Below are positions 45,570 through 56,109 of a stretch of DNA of 64,000 bases, in pieces (the first letter of the stretch is position 1; every line of letters starts with the position of its first letter). Source of the DNA: Anastrepha obliqua (lineage: Eukaryota; Arthropoda; Insecta; Diptera; Tephritidae); the NCBI RefSeq assembly GCF_027943255.1, contig NC_072896.1, positions 2,418,001 through 2,482,000 of the forward strand. The letters are read 5' to 3'. Both the position numbers and the translations under genes were made by a program. The notes beneath the pieces were generated by a model that was not told the DNA's origin, ran no database searches, and saw only the letters and a list, made by a program, of their open reading frames with translations.

Positions 45570-46292
45570 TTAAGATATGTTATGGGTCTGTGTTGTGTGG
45601 CCTAGGCAAAGGCGGGAGAAAATTCGGCATTTAAATCCGTGTATATTTCTTGGGTAGAGTGGAGGGTTTCCATTCTTATTAATATTGGAATAGTGTTCGT
45701 GCTTGTAGTTTTTTAATGATTGCCGCATGTTATGCATGTATGTATTTATATGTCGTTTTATATCGAGTCTTTCTGTTTTTGGGCTGGTTATAATTGGGGC
45801 ATTGCAAGCGAATTTCGCTGCATTATCGGCATATGTGTTTCCCTCGATACCTGTGTGTCCTGGGACCCACAGCAGTTTTAGTAATTTACTGTTTTTTATT
45901 AGCAAATCCCTTATTTGATTAACAGTTTCCCATTTGTTGCAAGTGGGATTACTAGCCGCTTGAATGACTGACAAACTGTCGGAGCATATTATGGTTTTCG
46001 TCTTTTTCTGGATAGATAACACCATAGCTTCGTGTATTGCCGCTGCTTCTGCCGAGAATATAGAAGAGTAAGGGAACATGGTTTTTAAACTTAAAAATAT
46101 GCCATCTTCGGATGTTACGCTGAATGCAACATTGTCTTCCGTTCTAGATCCGTCAGTAAAGACTATTGACCCGCCGTTATTTTTATGGGTATTGACTTTT
46201 TCGAGAAAAAGCTGCTTAAATATTGGATTGGTGGTGTTGTCTTTTTTATGTGTATGAAGTGTGGTATCAATGTGTGAGTGCTTAATTTCCAA
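45570..46292 (-). pseudogene. I-like RNase H domain, open but in a broken element
   Basis: 240 codons. RNase H motifs are SIVFTDGSRTED (Asp), SAEAAAIHEAMVL (Glu), IICSDSLSVIQAA (Asp) and LWVPGHTGIEGNTYADNAAK (His, Asp), so the catalytic set is complete. The zinc tail follows in another frame after 45570. The first Met is not the true start, because the upstream frame ends near 46365 through an indel. Confidence 0.8.
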
Positions 46293-46621
46293 TTTTGTTT
46301 CTAAGTTATATCCGCGGGAAACATTAATGATTTTGAGTAGCGCAGACGTAACGTTGTAGCTTCTTTTTTTACGTCATCTTTTATAATTGATGTATTTAAG
46401 AAAAGTGTTTTTGGAATAAGTTTAGAGTTGATTTCTTGGATTCGTTCTTCAAGTGTAGGCAAGCCAGATTCAATATGGAGGATTGTTATTGGGGTGGTGC
46501 GGAAGGCAAATAGGCTGCTTCTGATAGCTTTGTTGTATATGGGTTTTATGATATTAAGTGTAGTTTTGGATGCGGAGCCATATAAGAAAAGACCGTAGTC
46601 AATTTTGCTTATGATTATTGC

Positions 46622-47089
46622 TTATAAGTGCTTATGTATAAGTGTGTTTATGTGAACATACCCTTTGTGTGATAGGTAAGATAGTAAATTGATTCTGGGC
46701 TGCAGGTCTTTCTTTAGTTTTCGGAGATGTTTCTTCCAAGAGTAGTTTTTTGTGAATATGAGTCCTAATATACGGAGTTCTTGGACGTTTTCGATTGGTT
46801 GTTGGTTTAGTTTTATTGAGTGGGTGTGATAATCGCATTTGGTCTTTTTGCATATGTTTAGCCTTTTCGTTTTTTCGAGCGAAATTTTTGCCCCTGAAGT
46901 TATGGTCCAGTCCTCAATTTCTTTCAAAACATCTTCAAGGATTTGATTGGATTCGGAAACATCCTTCGCTTTGCATAGTAGGAAAACGTCGTCGGCGTAA
47001 GCACAGTGGTCTACAAGTTTATGTTTTAGAATTATGTTGCTGATTTCGTTAAATAGGAGCGCCGGCATTCCAGATTTATATGAATACAC
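46622..47089 (-). pseudogene. I-like reverse transcriptase fragment (YADD)
   Basis: 155 codons covering RT motif C (AYADDVFLL) to the thumb (LGLIFTKNYSWKKHL). The palm motifs before YADD are largely missing or scrambled upstream of 47089. Confidence 0.8.
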
Positions 47090-47354
47090 AACTTTTTTGT
47101 ACAGAATGTAAGTGATACTGTACTATATAGCGGTAAACCAAACGGACTGATAGTAGTAAAATTGTGGGCAAAATTGTATTGTCGGGGCAGTTACTTTAGA
47201 GCAGCAGTACTTGTTTGTTTTGGAAATAACTTTCAATTTATAAATTTAATTTACATAAAACTCGAAAAGTAACTAACCTACCAGCAATTTTAATAAACTA
47301 TTGCTAATTTACGTGTTGGTTATTTGGTCCCAGTGGGTAGAGAAAAAGTGAGCA

Positions 47355-47690
47355 ATGAAAAGGCTTAGAAAGAAGGGAAAAACATACAACGAAATTCAAG
47401 ATACCATAGGATTTTCACTCAAATGGTAACAAATGCCTTGATTTTTAAAAATATGATTAAAACACGCGGACGAATGCTCAAATATTCGCTAAAGCCGATC
47501 TCAATTTAATATGTTACTGGACAAGTAATCCATTTGCATCAATCCGGATAATCCGTGACGACCTTAGTTGGCCTAGGCGTTTCGCAAGTACTCCACGAAA
47601 AGTACAGATACTGACAAAGAAACGCTTGAAAACTAGAGTTTGCAGAAGAGCATATGTCCTGGCCCGTGAGTAAATGCAAATTAAGCGATT
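47355..47690 (+). pseudogene. Tc1-like transposase N-terminal relic
   Basis: Reads KRLRKKGKTYNEIQDTIGFS (helix-turn-helix-like), then ADLNLICYWTSNPFASIRII, RDDLSWPRRFASTPRK and LTKKRLKTR, matching the order I..VK.NPF.SA..IRD.L and LLTKKH...R of Tc1 transposases, with stops and shifts between. The catalytic domain is not seen. Confidence 0.5.
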
Positions 47691-48188
47691 TATTTTGTGT
47701 CAAAAATGTTTGAAATAAAACTATTTGATTTAAAATTTATCATTGCATATTTTTCATGCCGGCACTCGTATTATTTTGACCACAAATGTAGGTAAATACA
47801 TATGCATATCGCTCTCATGCCGCAAGTATCATAATCCACAAAAAAACGTGAAGTATGCGGAAATTACCATCAGTTCTTCTTTTACGCTGCGTAAAAAACT
47901 TATTGCGATATCTACTGATTGCTTAGGTAAAAACCCAAACTAAATTATAGAAAATCCCCCACGGCCAAAAAGTTCCAATTGAACGCTAGATTGTTTGTTG
48001 TAATATGGGCAAATGTGAAAATTTTGTTTTTTAATCAAAACAAAGTTAAAATGGAACGATTTTCTCTCTTGTACCATGACAGCAAATTCATACTTAATTC
48101 TAATGTTACAAAAAAACGCACCGCTGTTTTTTAATTTTTTTAGTTTATGTAAAAAGTCAAGCCCTATGCATTTGATTTTTTACGGATG
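47691..48188. other. noncoding; RpS8 downstream flank
   Basis: A+T-rich; no feature supported. It separates the LINE block from the RpS8 3' end. Confidence 0.5.
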
Positions 48189-48194
48189 TTTATT
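48189..48194 (-). terminator. polyadenylation signal overlapping RpS8 stop
   Basis: On the minus strand the last sense codon and stop read AAATAAAC, so AATAAA includes the TAA stop codon. No other AATAAA is seen in the next ~60 bases, implying a very short 3' UTR. Confidence 0.6.
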
Positions 48195-49641
48195 TCTTTG
48201 ACTTAATTTTCTTAAGGTAGAATTCCAATTCTTTGCCCTCTAGAATGTAACCATCACAACGACCGCATTGTCCTGGGCGGGATGATACGCAGGCTGCAAA
48301 TAAAAATTAGTACGTTAATAAAAATGAACAGTTTTAAAGGTTTTAAAGTAAAAAAGTCCATGTAAAATCAGAGTAACTATGACAAGCGAAATCACATCCA
48401 ACAGGCTTGAATCGCACTTAGAACAAGTTTGATACAATAAATTTGTTGGATCGCTTAGGAAATTAACATCACTTTATACTTGACTCTCTTACTGGCTTTA
48501 TCATTAAAGAAAATACTCACCAAGGATACGTCCAGAGATGAATTGATCTTCAAGCGCAGGATCGACTTTAGCGAACTTTTGACGTTCCAAGTACTTTTTC
48601 ATTACTTTTTCACTGCGCTTCTTGTTCAGCACGTCATTCTCATCTTCAGTTTTCTGATGCTTGGGATTACGTTTTCGTCCCAAAGGCAGCACATAGTGGG
48701 ATTCATACCATTGACGGAATGGTGTTGCATCAATGACAACGATGGTGTTCTTTACCAAAGTCTTGGTACGCACCAATTCATTGTTCGATGCATTGTAAAC
48801 AACATCGGCAATACGTGTGCGGCGAGCAATACCCTCAGACGCCCATGCAAAGTTACCGTTTTCCAGACGTAGAGAACGCAACTTGGAGTTACCACCGCGT
48901 GTGCGCACCTTGTGGACGCGAATGGCGCCGAGCTGAGGAAAAACATTAAGCACATTAGCTAATCGTCATATAAATGAAAGTTAATTAAGCGTAAAGATGT
49001 ATGTCAGTAGTCCGAACATAATTATTGATTCATCAAAAAACTGTAAAGATCCAAAGGAACTATACGCGCTTACAGTTTAAATTTCACTCATCAGTACAAC
49101 GAAAGGAGTAGGCAATGGGAAGCATTGCAGTTGGTAATGCTTATGAAAGAATTTGCATCTCCTCCTACATACCTCCTTATTGCAACACTCCGAATGTCTT
49201 TTTACAAAAACTCAAGTTGACGATTTTACATACCTTAGTATTGGCTGCTGGACGACCTAATTCGAACTTGCGCTTCTTACGGAGCGACTTGCGTTTGCCA
49301 CCAGTGGCGCGGCGCTTGTGAGCACTATCGCGGCTAATACCTAAATAAGTTATTTAATGCATTAGTTTACAGTTCAATTTGTTTCAGAATAATCCCAACA
49401 TAAAATTTTTCAAGAATATCCGTACATAATCACATTAACTGCAGTACTTGATAACAAACATTTATTACCATTTTATGGCCACCTTTGGTTTCGGCCTAGT
49501 AAATAAATGTACAATTTCACTCGCTAAACTCATATCTCCGATTTAAACACATTTTCAAATCGTTTTTCACCATTTAACACAAGGATGTTTTAGGATTTTC
49601 TTGAAAAATTTTTACATTCGGGAATAGCCGCACTTACCCAT
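48190..49641 (-). CDS. RpS8: 40S ribosomal protein S8 (eS8)
   Basis: Structural protein of the small ribosomal subunit. Coding exons, in transcript order: 49641-49638, 49340-49234, 48932-48521, 48293-48190. Their 627 bases give 208 residues, the size known for insect S8. All junctions are GT-AG and keep the frame. The protein starts [20 protein letters not shown], has [58 protein letters not shown] and ends [17 protein letters not shown]. The first exon holds only ATGG, a layout common in ribosomal protein genes. Upstream lies a pyrimidine-rich leader. The last intron carries a snoRNA, the middle one a second candidate. No disruption is seen; this is the functional gene rather than a retrocopy, because introns are present. 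The neighbours are transposon remnants. Confidence 0.98.
48362..48480 (-). ncRNA. C/D-box snoRNA in last RpS8 intron
   Basis: Box C-like GTGATGT (48466-48472 reversed) and box D CTGA (48368-48371 reversed) are flanked by complementary ends (GTATAAA and TTTTAC), the terminal stem typical of C/D snoRNAs. The 12 bases just before box D, GTCATAGTTACT, are the exact complement of AGTAACTATGAC in the conserved core of 28S rRNA. By the box D+5 rule the methylated base would be the second A of AGTAA. From memory, vertebrate SNORD46 also lies in RPS8 and targets this 28S region, which supports the call. The intron is 227 bases, suitable for splicing-dependent release. Confidence 0.75.
48997..49100 (-). 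ncRNA. possible second C/D snoRNA, RpS8 middle intron
   Basis: Reversed, it has TGATGA after GTAC at one end, CTGA before CATAC at the other, an internal TGATGA (C'-like) and a 4-bp terminal pairing (TGTA/TACA). I cannot match the bases before box D (GTTCGGACTA) to rRNA from memory, so the call is weak. Confidence 0.35.
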
Positions 49642-49650
49642 TTTGAGTAG

Positions 49651-49690
49651 AAACAAAGAAGGAAAGGAAGCAAAAAAGAAATCTAACAAC
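49651..49690 (-). promoter_or_regulatory. RpS8 5' leader, pyrimidine-rich (TOP-like)
   Basis: Upstream of ATGG the transcript strand reads TTCTTTTTTGCTTCCTTTCC then TTCTTTG, a pyrimidine tract as used by ribosomal protein mRNAs for growth-dependent translational control. The exact transcription start cannot be read from sequence. Confidence 0.55.
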
Positions 49691-49699
49691 TCGTGTCAA

Positions 49700-50252
49700 A
49701 AATTCAGTGATGCACGAGACTGACAGCTGATAGTAATAGAACACGGACGATATTTGACAACTCATTGTAATAGCTGTGTGTCAGTAAATAGCAATCACAC
49801 CAGAGAACGTTCAACCAGTGAACCTACGATCTTAACAACACTACCATCATTTTTGAGCAGTTAACTTTGGCAATGGCAATAAACATCAGGAAATTTCATT
49901 TTTGCGCTACTTAGGGCCAATTTTTCAATGCAATTCTCACTCCGCTCTCCAGTTAAACTTATGGTCATATATTTTCTCGAAAACAAAATATTGTTATTAT
50001 TAGTTCTTTGCATTAGTTCAGAGATAATTTAAGCTGTAGCAACGAGGCCATCAGCTTAAGCTTTATAAAAATATCACCTAATATTCGACAACTTAGCGAA
50101 AATCTTGAACAAGAAAAATTTATTAATTCTACAAATTACATGTTGAATATAATAATATGTATATATAAATATAAACTTCATTTAAAAAATCACCGCAGTT
50201 AAACTAGCACTCAAAAACAGGACCCAAGGAAGGCTACATTCAGCGCTCCTAC
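49700..50252. other. RpS8 upstream region, no gene seen
   Basis: Presumably holds RpS8 promoter elements near 49700. No TATA box or other signal stands out. The rest is A+T-rich. Confidence 0.4.
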
Positions 50253-50377
50253 GACAGTCGATTCTAAGTCATCGCAAAAAACAGCTATATCCGGCCAAGG
50301 ACAGTCATTCACTGCAACAGCATTCCCCAAACATTTATGGTGAATGTTTATATTATTACAACAACAACAGCAACAAG
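50253..50377 (+). repeat. hairpin repeat with (CAA)n tail, copy B
   Basis: GACAGTCGATTCTAAGTCAT, CAGCTATATCCGGCCAAGGA, CAACAGCATTCCCCAAACAT, GGTGAATGTTTATATTATTA then CAACAACAACAGCAACAAG. Confidence 0.85.
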
Positions 50378-52001
50378 AAGGCTAAATTCGGTCCGAACCA
50401 AACTTTTCTTTTTCTTTCTGGGTTCATTATTTGCAATAAATTATACTTATTTTTTTAATTTCCGTTATTGCCAATTGAGTCTGGTTACCGACTGGTTACC
50501 GATTTCGCTAATACCAAACTACCTAGGTCAAATGGTAATAGGCGTACCAAGTTTCTTTGAAATTTTTTTTGGATACGATCATACGGTTGGGCAGATGGTA
50601 AGGTTTTTATACGGAAAATAATGTTATCTCTATGAAAATTGCCTTGCACAACACTTTATTTTGTTTTAATGCTGACACCAGGCGTTCTTTTTCTTGCATA
50701 GGTTAATATTTGAAATGTGTGAAATTGGTCCGTAATGATATTAAAATTATTCGATATGTGGGAACGATTTCCATGTATTTTATTTGTATAAAATTTACCG
50801 ACTACCTAAAAACTAATATTAAGTTACCGAGGTCGCAAGCACTACAAAGTTACAAACCTTGGTATTGTAAAAACTTTTTTGTTTGCCTTCATATAACTTA
50901 TGTATATGTTCCATTTGAGGTCCTTATATTAATAAGACTAAAATTTCGCTTATGGCCCGAAAAGATAGAAATTATTCTTGAATTTCAATAGGCTTTTGAG
51001 TTTGCCACGATATCGTGAGAGGATAAAATAAATATATATAAAAAATAAAGTGAATTCCGTCAACTTGAATGATTTTTATTTATATAAATACATATATCCA
51101 ATATATGGCATGTGGTATATTACATATATTGATCTTATTATTATATAGACTTCGGAATTTTTTTAGTGTAAGCAATCTGGCAATGTCGTCGGCAATATTG
51201 ATTGTCAGCCATTTTTGTTAAGTTGCTGGCAATCTTTTGTCACTTATTGCATTCTGTGGAGGAAAACTATAAATTTTTGAGGTAATTGTTTACTATGTAG
51301 TATTCAAAATTTTCAAAAAATTCAAAATAAGAAGCTATTGTATCTGTAAAATAAAAAAACGTTGCCTTGTTTATAAAAGTGTAAGTGAATAAAAAAATTC
51401 GGATTTGCTCTCACGTGGTTGAACGTTTTCTGGAAACAGCAGTCCTAACAAATAAACTCGGATGCATTAAAAATGGTGATAAAATTGTGAATAACTTGCT
51501 CATAATTCAAATCTGGAACAGTTCGAATTCAAATATAATACAACTTTAGATGCCTTTCTTAGTACTCGATCCGTGTATTCCTCTACAGTCACGCTTCTTC
51601 AGCAGGCTGTAACTGATAAAGTATAATATTTGTGTTCGGGTGGGCCAACATTGTCCTACGAAATGTTTTCTGCATCTTATAATTTTACCTGAAAATTCAA
51701 AGAGAGAGAAGAGGTTTTTAAAGTAATAACTTTCCTAAAAACATGATTAAATTATTTGGTAGAAAAGAAAATTTTTAGTAAAAAGAAAATATTTAGCCTT
51801 GATCATGTGAGAGATATCGTAAAGCAAAATTTCCCAAATTTGGCACAAATGTTGAACCCAGGAAAAAATGCGACTGGGGTCAAGTTTTGAAAAAGTGGAG
51901 GCATAACGTCCACTTTTGGGTTAATGTATGAATTGCAAAAAGACTCATCGCCGAAAATTTCACTAAAATGTGCGCCAGTATACAAAGTTTGAATTGAGTC
52001 T
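50378..52001. other. intergenic, no gene seen
   Basis: A+T-rich without recognisable coding sequence; frames of 93-94 codons near 50337 and 50710 are low in complexity and unfamiliar. Confidence 0.5.
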
Positions 52002-52092
52002 TTGTTATTGTTGTTGTTATAGCATAAACATTCGCCATACGTGCACGGGGAATGCTACTGGAGTGACAGTCCTTGCCCAAATATAATAAATA
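52002..52092 (-). repeat. hairpin repeat with (CAA)n tail, copy C, 5'-truncated
   Basis: In plus orientation TTGTTATTGTTGTTGTTAT, AGCATAAACATTCGCCATAC, CACGGGGAATGCTACTGGAG, TGACAGTCCTTGCCC. The GGTTCTACG domain is missing. Confidence 0.8.
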
Positions 52093-52340
52093 TAATCGTG
52101 TCATTTGTTTAACATCTTAAATAATTCTTCTTGGTTGCCGAAACAATGTTGCATATTCACTATTGCATTCAAAACTTATTTTGATTTTAGCTGTACGGTT
52201 GTCAGGTCTTATTATTATTATTGATGCAATTAAATTTGTATTTTGAGGTTCGCCAATTGTCTTGAGGCCTGTCCACTCTTTGATGTTGCCAAACCAAGTT
52301 GTTCGATTTGTTCTTCGATTTTCCTTGTATCATATTTTGC

Positions 52341-52465
52341 AATTGTTGTAGCAGCATAAACATTTCCCACACATGTGCGAGGAATGCTGCTATAGTGACA
52401 GTCCTTGGCCAGATATAAATCCGAGTCGTTCCGGTAACGTAGAACCGATTGTCGTGGGAACGAGG
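52341..52465 (-). repeat. hairpin repeat with short (CAA) tail, copy D
   Basis: AATTGTTGTAGCAGCATAAA, CATTTCCCACACATGTGCGA, GAATGCTGCTATAGTGACAG, CCAGATATAAATCCGAGTCG, TTCCGGTAACGTAGAACCGA. It shares an extra GTCGTGGGAACGAGG flank with copy E, so the repeat's 5' end extends beyond the GACAGTC block. Confidence 0.85.
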
Positions 52466-52469
52466 TTAC

Positions 52470-52680
52470 AAAACGTCGTATTTGTTGCCTTTTGCAATAT
52501 GTCTGAAATAAGCGACTTATTTTTATGTTCGTTAGCATGTTCCTTGAAGTTTGCATCCTATTTAGCACTCCGCCATTTGGTATTTGTTCATTCCAGCTTA
52601 TTCCCATCATTTTTATATAGCACCACATTTTAAAAGCTTCTATTCGGTGTAGTAATACCATCGAATCTAATTTCTGCAGT
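52470..52680 (-). mobile_element. LINE fragment (RTE/CR1-like C-terminus)
   Basis: The minus frame reads LHRIEAFKMWCYIKMMGISW, NEQIPNGGVLNRMQTSRNML and TNIKISRLFQ, matching the pattern RIEAFEMWCYRR.L.ISWT..VTNEEVL.R......L...IK.RKL seen after the reverse transcriptase. It continues directly into hairpin repeat copy D. Confidence 0.65.
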
Positions 52681-52826
52681 CTGATTCTAATATCAGATTG
52701 TATGCACTTGATGTCATATTTCATATACTTATTAACCGATAGTTTATAGATTGATTTGCATATTTCATATATTTAAATATTTTGATATATTGGATTCATT
52801 CAATGTATATTCGTATTCACAGAAAA

Positions 52827-55800
52827 ATGAGAAACAAATGGAGTGTCAAACATATAATTGAGCTAATTGAGTTATTTAAAGCTCATCCTTCCCAATGGGA
52901 TCAGAGTTCACGAGACTATAGGTTGAAGAGAAAGAAAGAAAAGGACCTATTGGCAATAGCTGGGTCTATGGGTGTAGAAAAAACTGTAATAGAAAAGAAG
53001 TGGAAAAGCCTTCGCACCATTTACAAATCGGAGCTTAATAAAATTGCCGCCAGCAAAAAGGCTGGTAACTTGTACGTTTCACCATGGCGCTACTTTGGCT
53101 ATTTGAGATTTTTGTATGGAAACCGAGACGAAAGTGAAATCAGTACGCAAGAGCCTTTGTGTTCTGTAAGTAACTCTACTTTCTTCAGTTAAAATTTTGA
53201 TCTCAACACATTTTTCGGAACTAATTTTTTTTTTCTAGTTTACCATGGAGATCGAAGATTCAAATGAGGACGAAACTGTAATTGATGATATTTATGAAGC
53301 AAAATCCCAACGTAATCAATTGATCGAAAGGTGAAGATACAAATATTATTTATTTATTGAAGACAACCATACAACCATGGGTTACTTTTACAATGATTGA
53401 CTTTAAGATAGCTTACATAATTAAATCGTAGGTAAATGAATTAACAATAAAATCAATATTAAAATTACAGCTTATTGTAAAAAACTGATTGCATGTGAAG
53501 ACCGATGTAACTTTCTGAGTTTTACTATAATATATTCTGTTTCCTTTGCAGTGAAGTGGACAAGTGGAGTGATGAAAAAATTATTGAACTCATTCAGCAT
53601 TACGAAGTTCACCCATTGTTGTGGGATCAATCAGATGAAGAGTTTAAGGTGAATTCTAGAAGAGATGAGACCCTCGAAGAGATAGCTAAAACCATGGGTG
53701 TACCAAAAGAGGATATTAAAAAGAAGTGGAAAAGTCTTCGCAACCAGTTCAATTCAGAACTGAATAAAATGCGTAATAGTAAAAGTATAGACGATTTATA
53801 TGTTTCACATTGGCGCTTTTTAAGCCCAATGCAGTTCTTATACGAGGACTGCAGAGAGGAAACTAGTTGTAATGAATACTATGTGAGTATAAACATATAG
53901 TGTTCAGTCATCTATATATATTATATGTGTATATCTAAATTTAAAAATTTCAGCTTGTAGAACAATGTGAAAATTCTGACTTAGAAGATGTTGCAATTCA
54001 TCCAAGGTTCAACAGATCTGAGAATCCTGATATAGGAAAATATGAGTTGGAAGAAACGTCTGTTTCTACGTGAGTAAAAAAATACATAAATGCTGAGAAA
54101 TATGCCCTATATTTTATGTACCCTCACAGTGATTTAAAAAGAAAATGGAGCCCCCAAGCTGTTTATCAACTCATTCAACAATATAAAGAGCATCCATCTC
54201 TGTGGGATAGATCTACAAGAGAGTATAGGCTAAAAAATATAAGAGAGAAAGATATTTGTCAAGTGGCTGAAAACATGGGTGTCGAGAGAATTGAGATAGA
54301 AAGAAAGTGGAAAAGTCTGCGAACCCATTGCAAGGCTGAGCTGAAAAAAATGAGGGAAGGCAGGGAAGCCGGAGGAAAACGTGTGTTTTTCTCAAATTGG
54401 CGTTTCTTAAAAGCAATGCATTTTATATACGATAATTGCAAAGAAAACGAAACACATTGTAACGGAAATTCGGTGAGTTAGTGAAAACTGAGTTGAAATG
54501 AAAACTTCTTTAGAATCGTTGGGAGTGATTTGAGACTCGATGAAAGGAAAAAACGACACTCTTGGCTACGAAGCGTTATATGTTGATATACGTATATGTG
54601 TGTGGCTGCGTACTGCTGAGCCTCGCTAGTATAGTGAGTATTGTAGTATGTATACTACACTGTCTATTACTTCCTCTGGTGTTTAGTTCAAGCGTCATAC
54701 GTATGTATGTTTGTATGTATGCTAGTACGTATGTGTGCGCGCCTGCGTATTACGGAGCCACGGTGAGCGAGAAGGCATTATGTATACCTATACTACACTA
54801 CCTAATACTTGCTTAGACCAAGCGTCCTACGAATGTTTGTGTGTATGTTAGTACGTCTGTGTAATATACGTGTTACGGCACTCGTAATAGCAACCGCGTG
54901 TGCTGTATTGCGTCCGTATTTTTATATTCGTAAATATTTTAATTTTTAAATATTTACCGCAATTGCAGGCGGTGTTTCAATATACCACAATCAAAATGAC
55001 GGTGCTCGTATTGTAACTCCACAAATAGATCTGAATGCACAGCAACTAGAATCACTGTCTGTTCAGCTCTCTAAAGTGGGAGAAATATGTGCATGCGAAA
55101 CCAGATTGAGCAATGGAAAAACAGTTTTAATTGTGGCAATTTATGTTTCACCGAATCAATCAATAAATAGCATCACGGAATTCATTCACGAAAATTTAAT
55201 AAAGTATACACCAGAAGTATCGCGGATACTTAGAAAAGATTACGATAAGGTTCCAATGATTTTAAGTGGCGATTTTAACGTAAATTTTGCATTGGACACA
55301 GCGGTTCCTTTAATTGACTTTCTCAATACAACATTTAATTTAAAAATGTGTAACAATCGCACTGAATCGACAACACGATCAAAAACAACAATTGACGCGG
55401 TATTTCAAAGATATGTTGACAACATCGCAACCAAAGCATTTGTATCATAGTTTAGCTATCATAAGCCACTCGTATCATTTGTTGAAATTGAAAACATTGA
55501 GGATGAATAATAATAAAATGAAGAAAATGAAATATGAACTTTATAGCAATATTATAATGAACCTATAATTATCCCGTTCCTAATGCTGCTTTCGTCTCAT
55601 TCTCTCTCAGTTTGTTTTTCGGAAGGTTTCACTTCTATCGCGTCTAACCGTTAGACTGGTATTTTTTTTTTTTTTTTTTAATTTTAATTGAATTTTTACC
55701 ATTTTACCGTTTCACTAATTTTAATTTTCAGTTACCATGTGAAAGTGATGATTCCGAGAACATGGAGGTTAAGATGATAAACATACAGCAAGAAGAAAAT

Positions 55801-56109
55801 GAATGTGTAGAAGGTGAAAATTCTGATGGCATAGAATCGGATGACGTTCCTAAAAAAATTAAGATAAGCACCAATGTGGAAAAGGATACATTGGAGCATA
55901 AAGCGAGCAAAACATGTAAGGAGTCTTACGGAACCAATGAATGCGATATATTTTGTTCTCTCATGGCAACTAAGCTACGAAAACTCAATCGTAACCTGAG
56001 GGATGAAGCTATGAGGCAACTGATGCGAGTCATGTGGGACTTCGAGGATACGCAGAAACGATCTTCAACGCCACCACCACCATGTGATTCGTTTGAATAT
56101 ATTATATAA
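52827..56109 (+). CDS. triple MADF-domain, BESS-like protein
   Basis: MADF domains bind DNA (Myb/SANT-like) and BESS motifs mediate protein contacts in insect transcription regulators. Exons: 52827-53165, 53239-53330, 53552-53882, 53954-54069, 54130-54472, 55732-56109, all GT-AG, 1599 bases, 532 residues. Each MADF domain fills one exon: KWSVKHIIELIELFKAHPSQ..., KWSDEKIIELIQHYEVHPLL..., KWSPQAVYQLIQQYKEHPSL..., each with a KKWKSLR or RKWKSLR block and a W[RK]F end. Acidic linkers separate them. The last exon has DIFCSLMATKLRKLNRNLRD, a BESS-like helix pair, and ends DSFEYII. The ATG at 52827 follows an AG, so an upstream exon is possible; an in-frame ATG at 52803 is an alternative. The last intron (1.26 kb) holds a mobile-element relic. 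Orthologue unknown to me. Confidence 0.85.
54640..54890. repeat. imperfect tandem duplication, ~120-bp unit
   Basis: ATACTACACTGTCTATTACT ... CAAGCGTCATACGTATG ... GCTAGTACGTATGTGTG ... GCGTATTACGG recurs as ATACTACACTACCTAATACT ... CAAGCGTCCTACGAATG ... GTTAGTACGTCTGTGTA ... ACGTGTTACGG. Two copies, diverged, in the last intron of the MADF gene. Confidence 0.75.
54969..55510 (+). pseudogene. endonuclease/phosphatase-like mobile-element relic
   Basis: From about 54969 the frame reads GGVSIYHNQNDGARIVTPQI, LSKVGEICACETRLSNGKTV, LIVAIYVSPNQSINSI, then VPMILSGDFNVNFALDTAVP and STTRSKTTIDAVFQRYVDNI. GDFN and TTID are landmarks of the exonuclease-endonuclease-phosphatase fold. A TAG at 55448 interrupts FVS-FSYHKPLVSFVEIENI, which then runs to a stop near 55510. 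From memory, similar proteins accompany PIF1-helicase genes of insect Helentron-type elements; no helicase or Rep domain is present here. The first catalytic part of the fold is missing, so it is inactive. It lies wholly within the last intron of the MADF gene. A perfect GTCTAACCGTTAGAC hairpin at 55639 followed by a T run may mark its end. Confidence 0.6.

Larger units (their letters stand above)
45412..47170 (-). mobile_element. I-like LINE, RT and RNase H part, both ends lost
   Basis: On the minus strand: a damaged GLP..S.LS block near 47130, HCAYADDVFLLCKAKDVSES (RT catalytic site), IENVQELRILGLIFTKNYSW, then DYGLFLYGSASKTTLNIIKP, then the RNase H domain and a tail CTTCNSNQTLDHILNKCPNH near 45510. 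RT plus RNase H in this order, with this tail, fits the I clade. Frameshifts near 46620, 46365 and 45570 break it. It is 5'-truncated near 47170 and ends at the junction with the jockey-like LINE. Confidence 0.8.

Noticed and set aside
49341..49637. A third snoRNA in RpS8 intron 1
   Set aside because: CTGA occurs, but no box C at a suitable distance and no terminal stem.
55076..55450. Extra exon of the MADF gene
   Set aside because: It has an endonuclease-like sequence, an internal stop, and is flanked by repeats; the MADF frame joins cleanly from 54472 to 55732 without it.
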